Source of the DNA: Clostridiaceae bacterium
GTDB lineage: Bacteria; Bacillota; Clostridia; DSM-8532
Direction: 5' to 3'
Assembly (NCBI GenBank): GCA_012719545.1
Contig: JAAYAD010000078.1
Coordinates: forward strand, 92,597 to 156,596
DNA: 64,000 nucleotides
A program made the translations under genes and the position numbers. The notes beneath the pieces are model-generated. The model searched no databases. It was not told where the DNA came from and saw only the letters and a list, made by a program, of their open reading frames with translations. This document shows positions 9,165-18,543 of the stretch, one piece after another (within the stretch, counting starts at the first letter, position 1; every line of letters begins with the position of its first letter).

Positions 9165-9920
9165 ATGCTTGAAGTTAAGAACCTTACCGTAAAATTCGGC
9201 AATTTGACAGCCGCAAAAGACATAAGCTTTTCCGTTAAAGAAAAACAATGGCTCATGGTTGTAGGGCCCAACGGCTCAGGAAAATCAACCATTGTAAACG
9301 CCATTTCTCAGTGCGTTCCATATTCGGGGAAAGTATATTTTGAAGGTACAGATGTTTCAGGCCTTAAGCCGTCACAGCTTGCCAAAAACATAGGTGTCTT
9401 AAGCCAGAACCATTTTATAAGCTATGGCTTTAGTGTGGAGGAAGTGGTTAGTCTTGGCCGTTACGCCTATTCCAGAGGTATTTTTTCAAGCGGCAATGAG
9501 GATTCAGAAAAAATAGACATGGCTCTTAAAATTACCGGAATGGAGTCTTTTCGCAGGCAATCCATATTAACCTTGTCCGGCGGTGAACTTCAGAGAGCCT
9601 TTCTTGCCCAGGTATTCGCCCAGGACCCAAAGCTTCTGATTCTTGACGAACCCACCAATCATCTGGATCTTGTATATCAGAAGCAGATATTTGAGCTTAT
9701 AGCAAATTGGATAAAGGAAGGCAACAGGGCGGTGATTTCTGTTGTACACGACCTTTCACTTGCTATGGCTTACGGAACCCATGCCCTGCTTCTTGACAAA
9801 GGAACCGTTGTATCATCTGGAAAAACCAATGATGTATTAACCGCAGAAAATTTAAAAACCGTATACGCCATGGACGTATACGGTTGGATGCAAAGCTTGC
9901 TTGCACAGTGGAAATTATGA
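9165..9920 (+). CDS. btuD: ABC transporter ATP-binding protein (BtuD/FecE-like)
   Basis: Walker A GPNGSGKST, LSGGELQR, LLILDEPTNHLD. Confidence 0.9.
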   Translation: MLEVKNLTVKFGNLTAAKDISFSVKEKQWLMVVGPNGSGKSTIVNAISQCVPYSGKVYFEGTDVSGLKPSQLAKNIGVLSQNHFISYGFSVEEVVSLGRYAYSRGIFSSGNEDSEKIDMALKITGMESFRRQSILTLSGGELQRAFLAQVFAQDPKLLILDEPTNHLDLVYQKQIFELIANWIKEGNRAVISVVHDLSLAMAYGTHALLLDKGTVVSSGKTNDVLTAENLKTVYAMDVYGWMQSLLAQWKL

Positions 9921-11000
9921 ATTTTTCTCTTCAAACTCTTTCATGAACTCAACAAGGGCCTTTACACCCTCAATGGGCATTGCATTGTAGATACTTGCCC
10001 TCATACCGCCAACAGTCCTGTATCCTTTCAAGTTTACAAGACCTCTCTCGGCTGCTTCCTTGACAAACTTCTTATCAAGTTCCTCATTTCCTGTTACAAA
10101 GTTCACATTCATAATTGAACGGTCGTATTTTTCAACAGTGCCTTTAAAGAGATTGGAGCTGTCTATGCAGTCATACAGGAGTTTGGCCTTTTCTTCATTA
10201 ATCTTTTGGATGGCCTCTACTCCGCCCTTCTTTTTAATCCATTCAAAGACAAGTCCGCAAATATAAATGCTGTAACAGGGAGGGGTATTGTAAAGGGAAT
10301 TGTTATCTGCATGAATCTTATACTGAAGCATTGTGGGAACCGATTCGTCAATTTCCTGGATGAGATCTTCACGGATAATCACCACAGTAACACCTGCCGG
10401 TCCCATATTCTTCTGTGCCCCGGCATAAATCATGCCAAACTTTGATACGTCATAGACCTCAGAAAGGATGTTGGATGACATATCAGCTACAAGGGGAACA
10501 TTGTCATGACATACTATGTCCTTGTCACGAAGGCGGGTGCCGTAAACGGTGTTGTTGGTTGTAATATGGAAAAAGTCCGCATCTTCGCTTAACATTGATT
10601 TATCTATTTTGGGAACATAGGTGAATTTCTTGTCTTCAGATGAGGCAACAACTTTGGCCGAAAGGAACTTTTTACCCTCTTGATATGCTTTTTTGCCCCA
10701 TACGCCCGCTACCAGATAATCAGCCTTTCCATTCCTTATGAGGTTTAATGGTACCATGGAAAATTGCTGGTGAGCACCGCCCTGGAGGAAAAGCACCTTG
10801 TAGTTGTCAGGGATTCTCATAATCTCACGGAGGTCGCTTATGGCCTTGTTATGTATATCTTCATACCAGGATGAACGATGGCTCATTTCCATAACCGACA
10901 TGCCGGAACCTTTGTAATCAAGCATTTCTTCTGCCGCCTGCCTCAACACTTCCTCAGGAAGAGTTCCGGGGCCTGCTGAAAAATTAAATACTCTTGCCAT
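9915..11000 (-). CDS. serC: Phosphoserine aminotransferase
   Basis: NFSAGPGTLPEEVLRQAAEEMLDYKGSGMSVMEMSHRS... and GAQKNMGPAGVTVV PLP-lysine motif. Confidence 0.96.
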   Translation of the reverse strand: MARVFNFSAGPGTLPEEVLRQAAEEMLDYKGSGMSVMEMSHRSSWYEDIHNKAISDLREIMRIPDNYKVLFLQGGAHQQFSMVPLNLIRNGKADYLVAGVWGKKAYQEGKKFLSAKVVASSEDKKFTYVPKIDKSMLSEDADFFHITTNNTVYGTRLRDKDIVCHDNVPLVADMSSNILSEVYDVSKFGMIYAGAQKNMGPAGVTVVIIREDLIQEIDESVPTMLQYKIHADNNSLYNTPPCYSIYICGLVFEWIKKKGGVEAIQKINEEKAKLLYDCIDSSNLFKGTVEKYDRSIMNVNFVTGNEELDKKFVKEAAERGLVNLKGYRTVGGMRASIYNAMPIEGVKALVEFMKEFEEKNS

Positions 11001-11333
11001 AATTGGATCACTCCATTCTCCGTATTATTAATACCATATTCAGCCGGAATAAAGGTATTGCCTTAAGTTTGTCATTATTTTAACACTATGCAATGCTAAA
11101 GTCTATAATCATAAAGAATTTTGATATTTACCTAAATGTTAAGGGTAATAAAGCCCCAAAAATATGAGTTCTGACCAATATCAAAGAGGCAGGTTTTTGC
11201 CCTGCCCCCTTTAATTACATTATTATGATTATACTTACTAAAATATCAGATATTTTGAAGCATTGCATGGTATCAAAAGTTGCATTAATTAACATAGCAT
11301 CAGGAATACCTTGCTGCCTCCTTTTTAGGACAA

Positions 11334-13085
11334 TCAGGCTTTGGCAATGACTGCTCCTCCAAAAGGAGGAAGATTAAGCCTGATGCCGTTTGCTGAACAC
11401 TTGACAGATGTTCCGTTTAACAGATCAACCGCACCTGTTACAAAGCCTTGCAACGGAATATCAATTTCCCTGTGGACATCGCTGTTATTGAGAACCACTG
11501 TAATTTCTTCATTTCCATCGAACCTTTTATATGCGTATGTACCGGTTGCATTATCCTTAAATACGGTTTTCACGCCGCCGGTAAATACATTGATATGCTT
11601 ATTTCTAATCCCGATAATCTTTTTATAGTACTCTAAAACATCTTTTTCTTTTGGGCCGTCATTCCAGATCATTGGCGAGCGGTACTCAACATCCTCAAAT
11701 CCTGTCATTCCCTTTTCGTCGCCGTAGTAGACCGACGGAATGCCCACATAGGTCATCATAAACAGAGCTGCAAGCTTTAAGCGGCGTATGTCTTCCCCGC
11801 AGTAATGCAAAAAGCGCGGAACATCATGGGAGTCAAGCATATTCATCTGTACCAGTGTTATTGGCCTTTTATAGCGCATCAGCATGTAGCCCAGGTTATT
11901 GTCAAAATCATCCACACTCATATCATTGCTGGCAAAGAAGTCCTTGCAAAGGTAAGTGAACCTGTAATTCATGGCTGAGTCAAACTGGTCTCCCATAAGC
12001 CATTGCTCTGCATCCTCCCAGATTTCACCTATAAGGAAGGCATCGGGTTTTTCTTCCCTTACAGCTTTTTTGAAAGCTCTCCAGAAGTCATGGTTAATTT
12101 CGTTGGCAACATCAAGGCGCCATCCGTCTATTCCTGCTTCGCGAATCCAGTAGCGACCCACATCACAGAAATATTTCACAACTTCCGGATTGCCGGTGTT
12201 AAGCTTTGGCATGTTGGGCACATAGGCAAATGCCGCATAATTGGGTTTTTTAGTGTCAACGGGAAAATCTATTTGGTAGAACCAATCTTTATAGGCTGAT
12301 TTTTCCCCCTTCTCCAATACATCCTTAAAGGCAAAGAATTTCCAGCCGCAGTGATTAAAGACGCCGTCAAGGATAACCCTGATACCATTTTTATGGCAGG
12401 TATCGACAAATTCCTTGAAGTCTTCCATGGTCCCGAAGCATGGGTCTATGGAATAATAGTCTATAGTGTCGTATTTATGATATGATTCGGCTGAAAAAAT
12501 GGGATTAAGATATATGCAGTTTACTCCAAGTTCTTTTATGTAATCAATGTTCTCGGTTATGCCTTTTATGGTTCCGCCAAGTCTGTGCCTTGATTCATCT
12601 TTTGTAGCCGTTAATTTGGAGCCGCTTGTTACATTCATCTTTCTTTTTGATGTGGCAAAGCTATCAGGGAAAATCTGGTATAGAATTGCATTTTTTGCCC
12701 ATTGGGGAACATCTGCAATATCTTCTCTGCGAACAAAGGGGAACTGATAATATTCGCCTCTGTTGGCACCAGGTTTATGGGCAAAGATACCTGAATAATA
12801 ATAGTAGTCCTCAACACCGTCTGTAAGCCAGAAATAATAGCAAATCCTGTTTATATCGGTTTCAAAATCGGCTTCAAAATAGTCAAATAGCCTGTCTGAA
12901 GCAACTTTGACCATTTCGACCGATGTCATCTTTACTTTTTGTTCATGATAAAACCTGTCACCATAAAAGAGTACGCACTTTTTAATTTCTCCCTTGGCCG
13001 TTCTGAGTCTTAAACACACTCGCTTTTCATTTAAGGCGAAGGCATAGCTTGAGTCAGGCAAATGAAATACGGCATGCTTGTTCAT
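11334..13085 (-). CDS. GH13 alpha-glycosidase (neopullulanase/cyclomaltodextrinase-like)
   Basis: GH13 motifs DGVFNHCG, DGWRLDVANE, GEIWED, LDSHDVPR. Confidence 0.9.
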   Translation of the reverse strand: MNKHAVFHLPDSSYAFALNEKRVCLRLRTAKGEIKKCVLFYGDRFYHEQKVKMTSVEMVKVASDRLFDYFEADFETDINRICYYFWLTDGVEDYYYYSGIFAHKPGANRGEYYQFPFVRREDIADVPQWAKNAILYQIFPDSFATSKRKMNVTSGSKLTATKDESRHRLGGTIKGITENIDYIKELGVNCIYLNPIFSAESYHKYDTIDYYSIDPCFGTMEDFKEFVDTCHKNGIRVILDGVFNHCGWKFFAFKDVLEKGEKSAYKDWFYQIDFPVDTKKPNYAAFAYVPNMPKLNTGNPEVVKYFCDVGRYWIREAGIDGWRLDVANEINHDFWRAFKKAVREEKPDAFLIGEIWEDAEQWLMGDQFDSAMNYRFTYLCKDFFASNDMSVDDFDNNLGYMLMRYKRPITLVQMNMLDSHDVPRFLHYCGEDIRRLKLAALFMMTYVGIPSVYYGDEKGMTGFEDVEYRSPMIWNDGPKEKDVLEYYKKIIGIRNKHINVFTGGVKTVFKDNATGTYAYKRFDGNEEITVVLNNSDVHREIDIPLQGFVTGAVDLLNGTSVKCSANGIRLNLPPFGGAVIAKA

Positions 13086-13105
13086 TATTCAAAATCCTCC
13101 CTTTA

Positions 13106-13120
13106 GGAAAACGCTTTCTT
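13106..13120. promoter_or_regulatory. LacI/CcpA-type operator upstream of GH13 gene
   Basis: GGAAAACGCTTTCTT just downstream of a minus-strand TTTACA-17-TATATT promoter (13127-13155). Confidence 0.6.
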
Positions 13121-13353
13121 AACTCTAATATATATCTTTCAGGCAATTTTGTAAACACATATTTTCGTAATATGAAATCAGGGATTTATTATTGGAAAAG
13201 TTATATGTGTCAATATTCGCCCTATGTTTCAGGCATTATGGAAAAATTGAAATCTCAAAAACTGACTTTATTAGAAGCGCATAAAGGAGATAATATTGTA
13301 AAGCCATAAAATCAGTTATAAAATATTATCATCAGATATACGTGATTATTAAA

Positions 13354-13365
13354 GAAACCGGTTTC
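13354..13365. promoter_or_regulatory. LacI-type palindrome upstream of lacI-family gene (possible autoregulation)
   Basis: Perfect palindrome GAAACCGGTTTC, 15 bp upstream of the inferred TTG start. Confidence 0.55.
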
Positions 13366-13380
13366 CTACGAGGTGATATT

Positions 13381-14397
13381 TTGGCAGTTACCATTAAAGA
13401 TGTAGCCAAGAAAGCAGGCGTGTCAATTTCAACCGTATCCAAAGCTATTCATGACAACCCGTCTATCCCTGCCGCCACCAAGCAGAGGATTTTTAATGCC
13501 ATGAAGGAGCTTAACTATTATCCAAATATCATAGCCCGAAGCTTTGCCCAGCAGAGTTCTTACCATATTGGCCTTATTATGAGCCTCAACAGAGAGGACG
13601 CCTTCCTAAATCCCTATATATACGAGATTTTAAGCGGTGCTGAGGAAATTGCAAAAAAGAACGGATACCTTATCACTCTCATCAACATGAGTACTGTAGT
13701 TAATGACTGTAAAGAACTTGAAAGGCTGATAATGCAAAAAAGCGTGGACGGCTTTCTTATCCATCTTGCCGGGTTTGATCCAAAGCTTGTCAAAATATTA
13801 AAAAAGCATAATTTCCCTCTGGTGTATATAGGCCGTCCTTGGTTTGAGTCAAGCGAGTGCTGGGTTGATATTGACAATGCAAGAGCCGGAGAAATTGCCG
13901 CTAAGCATCTTATAGACAGTGGCTGCGAAAGAATTGCCTTTATAGGGGACGGTTTAAACAATTATATTTGCAAGATGAGATATGAAGGATATCAGAAGGC
14001 GCTATTGTCTTCGGGACTTGAGTTAAAAAACGAATACGCCAAAGATATGTCGAATACAAATATTCCTGCTTTGGTTGATGAACTTGCAGCAATGAAGGAA
14101 CCCCCTGATGGGTTAGTCTGCTCAAACAATTTTATAGCCTTTGAGGTTCTGAAATGTCTTAATAAAAAGAAAATACGCGTACCTGAGGATATGGCTCTCA
14201 TAACCTTTGACAATTATCCTTTTGCGCCATACACCGAACCTAAAATGAGCGTGGTTGACATTGATGTTTATGAACTTGGAATCCAGTCGGCAGATATCCT
14301 GATTAAAAAGCTTAAGACACCGGCATTAACAATGCAGTGCAGCCTTTTATCTCCCACGCTGGTTGCAAGAGAATCAACCCGGAAAACGGAAGATTAA
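13381..14397 (+). CDS. LacI family transcriptional regulator (probable maltodextrin regulator)
   Basis: VTIKDVAKKAGVSISTVSKAIHDNPSIPAATKQRIFNAMKELNYYPN HTH; probable TTG start at 13381 after GAGGTG. Confidence 0.92.
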   Translation: MAVTIKDVAKKAGVSISTVSKAIHDNPSIPAATKQRIFNAMKELNYYPNIIARSFAQQSSYHIGLIMSLNREDAFLNPYIYEILSGAEEIAKKNGYLITLINMSTVVNDCKELERLIMQKSVDGFLIHLAGFDPKLVKILKKHNFPLVYIGRPWFESSECWVDIDNARAGEIAAKHLIDSGCERIAFIGDGLNNYICKMRYEGYQKALLSSGLELKNEYAKDMSNTNIPALVDELAAMKEPPDGLVCSNNFIAFEVLKCLNKKKIRVPEDMALITFDNYPFAPYTEPKMSVVDIDVYELGIQSADILIKKLKTPALTMQCSLLSPTLVARESTRKTED

Positions 14398-14469
14398 CAA
14401 TATTAATTTTGCATTATTCGTACTTTGAGGCCATTCAAGGACAGATCCCTTACCTAAGTTCCCCTTTTC

Positions 14470-16584
14470 CTATTTTTTTGTCTTTTTGCGTTTTTTAAGA
14501 TAATGTGCCCCCAATATTCCTGCAATAGCAGCAACCCCTGCTCCGATTGCGACAAGCAATGCACCTGTTTTGCCGGATGTATCCTTTGCCGTTTCTGCGT
14601 CATATGCCACAATGGCGCTCATAGCAGGTACAATTATTAAATCACCCTGTAAAGTGGCAAGGGTCTCAACTCCTGCCTTATTCCCATCTACAACTATATT
14701 CCATTTGGTTTTAAGAGGAAGGCTTACCTTTTCATCATTGCCTGACGCATTAAAGGCAACCAGGATAGTCTTCCAGTTATCTTTATTGGCATAGTTTTCA
14801 ATTGTGTAGGCTATAAGATGGTCAGGAGTATCTATAAATTTTAACTTGGAAGCAACCTCCTCAGCAGTTTTTATGCGGAAGGCAGGATGTGCTTTTCTTA
14901 ATGCAATAAGGCCCTTATGATATTCAAATACGTCCATGTATTTGCTTTTAAGCTCCCAGTCTATGGCGTTTATATCGTCTGGTGACTTATAGGAATTTTC
15001 ATCCCCTTTCTTTGTTCTCATAAAGTCCGTACCTGAAAGCATAAAGGGAATTCCCTGGGATGTTATTACAATTGCGCTTCCGAGCTTTGTCATGGTTTTA
15101 AGCTCTTCCTCGGATTTACCCTTTGTGGAAGCTATAAGCTTGTCAAAGAATGTAAGATTGTCGTGGGAAGCCACGTAATTGACGCACTGACAGGGAGATA
15201 CGGCAAATGGCATCCTATCGTAATTAACCTGGGAATAATTAATTCCCGGATGGCTTACTGCTCCAACTATTCCGAACTTAACACTTTCCTTTAAATCATA
15301 TTTGCCGCTTATAAATCCGGGTGCCTCTGAATCAAAGACATGCCCCTTTATGCCGTCCCGTATGTTGTCGTTAAATACCGCAATATCCGGCACCTTAGAT
15401 ATATTGGACTTTATGGCCTGTTTGTTTTGGGGAAGGGTTGAAGCTCCGGCTGTCCAGCCCTCGCCATAAAGAAGAATTGACGGGTTCACTTTCTTTAATT
15501 CCCTTGCAATCCCGTTCATGGTATCAATATCGTGTAGACCCATAAGGTCAAATCTGAATCCGTCTATTTTATATTCTTTTGCCCAATATACAACTGAATC
15601 CACAATAAATTTTCTTACCATGAGGCGTTCCGATGCCAGCTCATTACCGCAGGCCGAGCCGTTTGAGAAAGCGCCTGAAGAGGTAATGCGGTAGTAATAG
15701 CCGGGAACTATTTTATTAAAGTCTGAGTCGGCTGACAGAGCCGTATGGTTGTAAACAACATCCATTACAACCCCTATTCCCTGACTCTTGATTGCCTTGA
15801 CCATTTCTTTAAATTCTCGTATCCTTACATCTCCGTTAAAGGGATCCATAGAGTAGGAACCTTCAGGTGCGTTATAATTCTTTGGGTCATAGCCCCAGTT
15901 GAACTGTGGTGTGTCAGGATTTTTCTCATCAACCGAATTAAAATCAAAGGAGGGCAATAGATGGATATGTGTTGCTCCCAGCTCTTTTACATGGGAAAGT
16001 CCTGTAAGAACTCCGCTTTCAGGTGATTTTGTCTTTATCTCTGTAAAGCCAAGATACTTACCCTTGTTTTTAATTCCCGATGAAGGATCTATTGATGTAT
16101 CCCTGATATGCATTTCGTAAATGACTGCATCTGTGGGACTGTCAAGCTTTATATATCCCACTTTTTCCCAGCCCTTGGGATTAGTTGCGGCAAGGTCAAC
16201 AACCATGCCCCTGTTTCCGTTAACCCCAACTGCCTTTGCGTATGGGTCCACTGCTTCATTTGTCTGGCCGTTTACTGTTATCTCATATGTATAGTACACT
16301 CCATTTAAGTCACCTTTGACTTCTGTATACCAGGTTCCTTTTTCTGTACGCACCATATCCACTGTACTTGTGGGTGTTCCTCCATCCCCTTTGTCATAAA
16401 GCTTAAGAATTACTTTTTCAGCAGTGGGAGCCCATAGTCTGAACCTGGTTTCATCCTTTTTGTATACCGCCCCCAGGTCATCCCCGTCATAATAGAAATT
16501 CTCATTAAAATTGTCTGTATTATATATCCTTGCTGTTGATACGTTTATTTCTCCGAAATCTTCCTTTGACAAAACATAAGACAT
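14470..16584 (-). CDS. pulA: Type I pullulanase (GH13) with C-terminal transmembrane helix
   Basis: FNWGYDPKNYNAPEGSYS type I pullulanase motif, DGFRFDLMG, GEGW; C-terminus GALLVAIGAGVAAIAGILGAHYLKKRKKTKK. Confidence 0.92.
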   Translation of the reverse strand: MSYVLSKEDFGEINVSTARIYNTDNFNENFYYDGDDLGAVYKKDETRFRLWAPTAEKVILKLYDKGDGGTPTSTVDMVRTEKGTWYTEVKGDLNGVYYTYEITVNGQTNEAVDPYAKAVGVNGNRGMVVDLAATNPKGWEKVGYIKLDSPTDAVIYEMHIRDTSIDPSSGIKNKGKYLGFTEIKTKSPESGVLTGLSHVKELGATHIHLLPSFDFNSVDEKNPDTPQFNWGYDPKNYNAPEGSYSMDPFNGDVRIREFKEMVKAIKSQGIGVVMDVVYNHTALSADSDFNKIVPGYYYRITSSGAFSNGSACGNELASERLMVRKFIVDSVVYWAKEYKIDGFRFDLMGLHDIDTMNGIARELKKVNPSILLYGEGWTAGASTLPQNKQAIKSNISKVPDIAVFNDNIRDGIKGHVFDSEAPGFISGKYDLKESVKFGIVGAVSHPGINYSQVNYDRMPFAVSPCQCVNYVASHDNLTFFDKLIASTKGKSEEELKTMTKLGSAIVITSQGIPFMLSGTDFMRTKKGDENSYKSPDDINAIDWELKSKYMDVFEYHKGLIALRKAHPAFRIKTAEEVASKLKFIDTPDHLIAYTIENYANKDNWKTILVAFNASGNDEKVSLPLKTKWNIVVDGNKAGVETLATLQGDLIIVPAMSAIVAYDAETAKDTSGKTGALLVAIGAGVAAIAGILGAHYLKKRKKTKK

Positions 16585-17053
16585 AGTAAGGTCAATCCCT
16601 TCTTTAAGTTTATTATAAAGCCCTTTCCATCTGAGCCTCGTATAACCTCGCTAATTCCTATCTCCTTTTTATCACCCAAAGCTTAAAGCCTTCATTGCCT
16701 CCAATATTTAAGCTAGAGTCTGAAGGATAACGCGTATACAATCTTCTCCCGTAAATTCAGCTACCTCTATTTTGGGTTAAAGTGAGGTTTTGCCTAGCTT
16801 TTGAATATGAAATATGCTCAATAGCAGCTTTTCATTTCCCAGCCCTCCATTTGATTTTCCAGGTTCAGTAAATTCAAATTGAATTAATTATATCAGAAAG
16901 CGTAACCGATTGCATATTGCATTCACACAAAAACATTAAAAATTTGAGCAAATCATATTAACCTATTCAACAGACAAACAATTATATGTGCATTTCTTTA
17001 TTCAATTATTACAAATGTTTAATAATTATTTGGCATAATTTATTAAATATGCA

Positions 17054-17082
17054 TTGACAAATTTATACAACGGTATTATATT
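17054..17082 (+). promoter_or_regulatory. SigA-type promoter of malE-like operon
   Basis: TTGACA-17-TATATT. Confidence 0.75.
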
Positions 17083-17097
17083 TAAAGTGTGCCAAGT

Positions 17098-17109
17098 GCA
17101 AACGCTTGC
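17098..17109. promoter_or_regulatory. LacI-type operator downstream of the malE promoter
   Basis: GCAAACGCTTGC. Confidence 0.65.
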
Positions 17110-17150
17110 TTGAACAGTAAAATATCAAAGTTATTAAGGAGGAAAATTAA

Positions 17151-18413
17151 ATGACTAAGCGCAGAATTTTATCCTTAGTTCTTTCAGTCATCCTGTCTGT
17201 ATCGCTTCTTGCTGCATGCGGACAGCCTGCATCAAACGATGCCACAACTACTCCGGAAAACTCATCTACACCTCAAAACAATGATTCCAACAAACCAGAG
17301 CCAGTCACCCTGAAAGTATGGGAATCCGATGGCCCTGAAAAAACCTTCCTGGAAGAAATGGCAAAAGCATACATGGCTGAGAATCCTCATGTAACCATTG
17401 AAGTTGAGCCTGTTGCTCACACCGATGCAGCTCAGAGGATTCAGCTTGATGGTCCTGCAGGCGTTGGCGCCGATGTATTTGCGGCTCCCCACGATAAGCT
17501 TGGCGAAATGCTGGTAAGTGGAATCATCCTTGAAAACCAATACGCCGATGAGATTAAAAAGAATATGATAGAAGCTGCGATAACAGCTACTTCTTCAGAA
17601 GGTGTTCTTTACGGTTTCCCAACAGGTGTTGAAACCTACGCTCTTTTCTATAACAAGGATATAATCTCAACTCCTCCCAAGACATGGGAAGAAGTTAAGG
17701 AATTTGCTAAAACATTCAATAATCCTGCAGAAGGCAAATACGCCATCGTATGGGACGTTGACGACGGATACTTTAACTACATGTTCCTCTCCGGTTATGG
17801 AGCAGACCTCTTTGGTCCTGAGGGAACAGACAAATCACAGCATATGGTTAACAGTCCTGAAGCCATTAAATCCATGGAATACTTCCAGTCACTCAGAAAA
17901 GAAATTTTGGACGTAGATGCTGCTGACCTTACAGGAGACTTTATGAACGCTGGTTTCCAGAACGGCACTATTGCCATGGCAGTTACAGGTCCCTGGTCAA
18001 TAGCAGGCTACAGAGAGGCAGGAGTTAACTTTGGCGTTACCACCTTGCCAAGACTTCCTGGAAACGATAATCCTCCGAAATCCTTCTCAGGTATTCGCGC
18101 AATGTATGTATCAGCATTCACAAAGCATCCTGAAGAAGCTCAGAAGTTCGCAAATTATCTTGTAAGCAAGGAAGCACTTGCAAAGCGCTATGAAATCACC
18201 AAACAAATTCCCCCGCGCACTGACATTACTATTTCCGATGAAGCACATGAAGGTATATTGGCTCAGTTCGAATTCTCCAAGCCAATGCCCAGTATACCTG
18301 CTATGAATACATACTGGCCTTCCGTAGCCTCCGCCTATGCAAACATCTGGAACGGCAGTGATATAAAGACGGAGCTTGATCTTGCTGCATCAGCAATTGA
18401 GCAGGCCGAATAA
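17151..18413 (+). CDS. Maltose/maltodextrin ABC transporter substrate-binding lipoprotein
   Basis: Lipobox LLAAC; MalE-like (LKVWESDGPEKTFLEEMAKAYMAENPHVTIEVEPV...); followed by two permeases and GH13 enzyme. Confidence 0.9.
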   Translation: MTKRRILSLVLSVILSVSLLAACGQPASNDATTTPENSSTPQNNDSNKPEPVTLKVWESDGPEKTFLEEMAKAYMAENPHVTIEVEPVAHTDAAQRIQLDGPAGVGADVFAAPHDKLGEMLVSGIILENQYADEIKKNMIEAAITATSSEGVLYGFPTGVETYALFYNKDIISTPPKTWEEVKEFAKTFNNPAEGKYAIVWDVDDGYFNYMFLSGYGADLFGPEGTDKSQHMVNSPEAIKSMEYFQSLRKEILDVDAADLTGDFMNAGFQNGTIAMAVTGPWSIAGYREAGVNFGVTTLPRLPGNDNPPKSFSGIRAMYVSAFTKHPEEAQKFANYLVSKEALAKRYEITKQIPPRTDITISDEAHEGILAQFEFSKPMPSIPAMNTYWPSVASAYANIWNGSDIKTELDLAASAIEQAE

Positions 18414-18427
18414 ATTATGAAAGTTCA

Positions 18428-18456
18428 AGGCGGTTCCGTAAACCGGAATCGCCTTT
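18428..18456 (+). terminator. Intercistronic hairpin (partial terminator/processing element) between malE and malF
   Basis: AAGGCGGTTCCGTAAACCGGAATCGCCTTTTGTTT. Confidence 0.6.
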
Positions 18457-18543
18457 TGTTTGAAAAATCTTTCATTTCATTCTATTTATGGCGTAACTTG
18501 TATTATCTCAAGGTATAACAACAGAAGGGGGAGTTTTCTTAAA

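Noticed and set aside
13049-13309. 86-aa plus-strand ORF between the GH13 gene and lacI
   Set aside because: Overlaps the GH13 start, its promoter and operator; no RBS or recognisable domain.
16620-16800. Possible degraded N-terminal coding remnant upstream of pullulanase (minus-strand frame LYTRYPSDSSLNIGGNEGFKLWVIKRR)
   Set aside because: Only about 34 codons, flanked by stops in all frames, and no signal-peptide-like segment was found; cannot be distinguished from chance without ortholog comparison.
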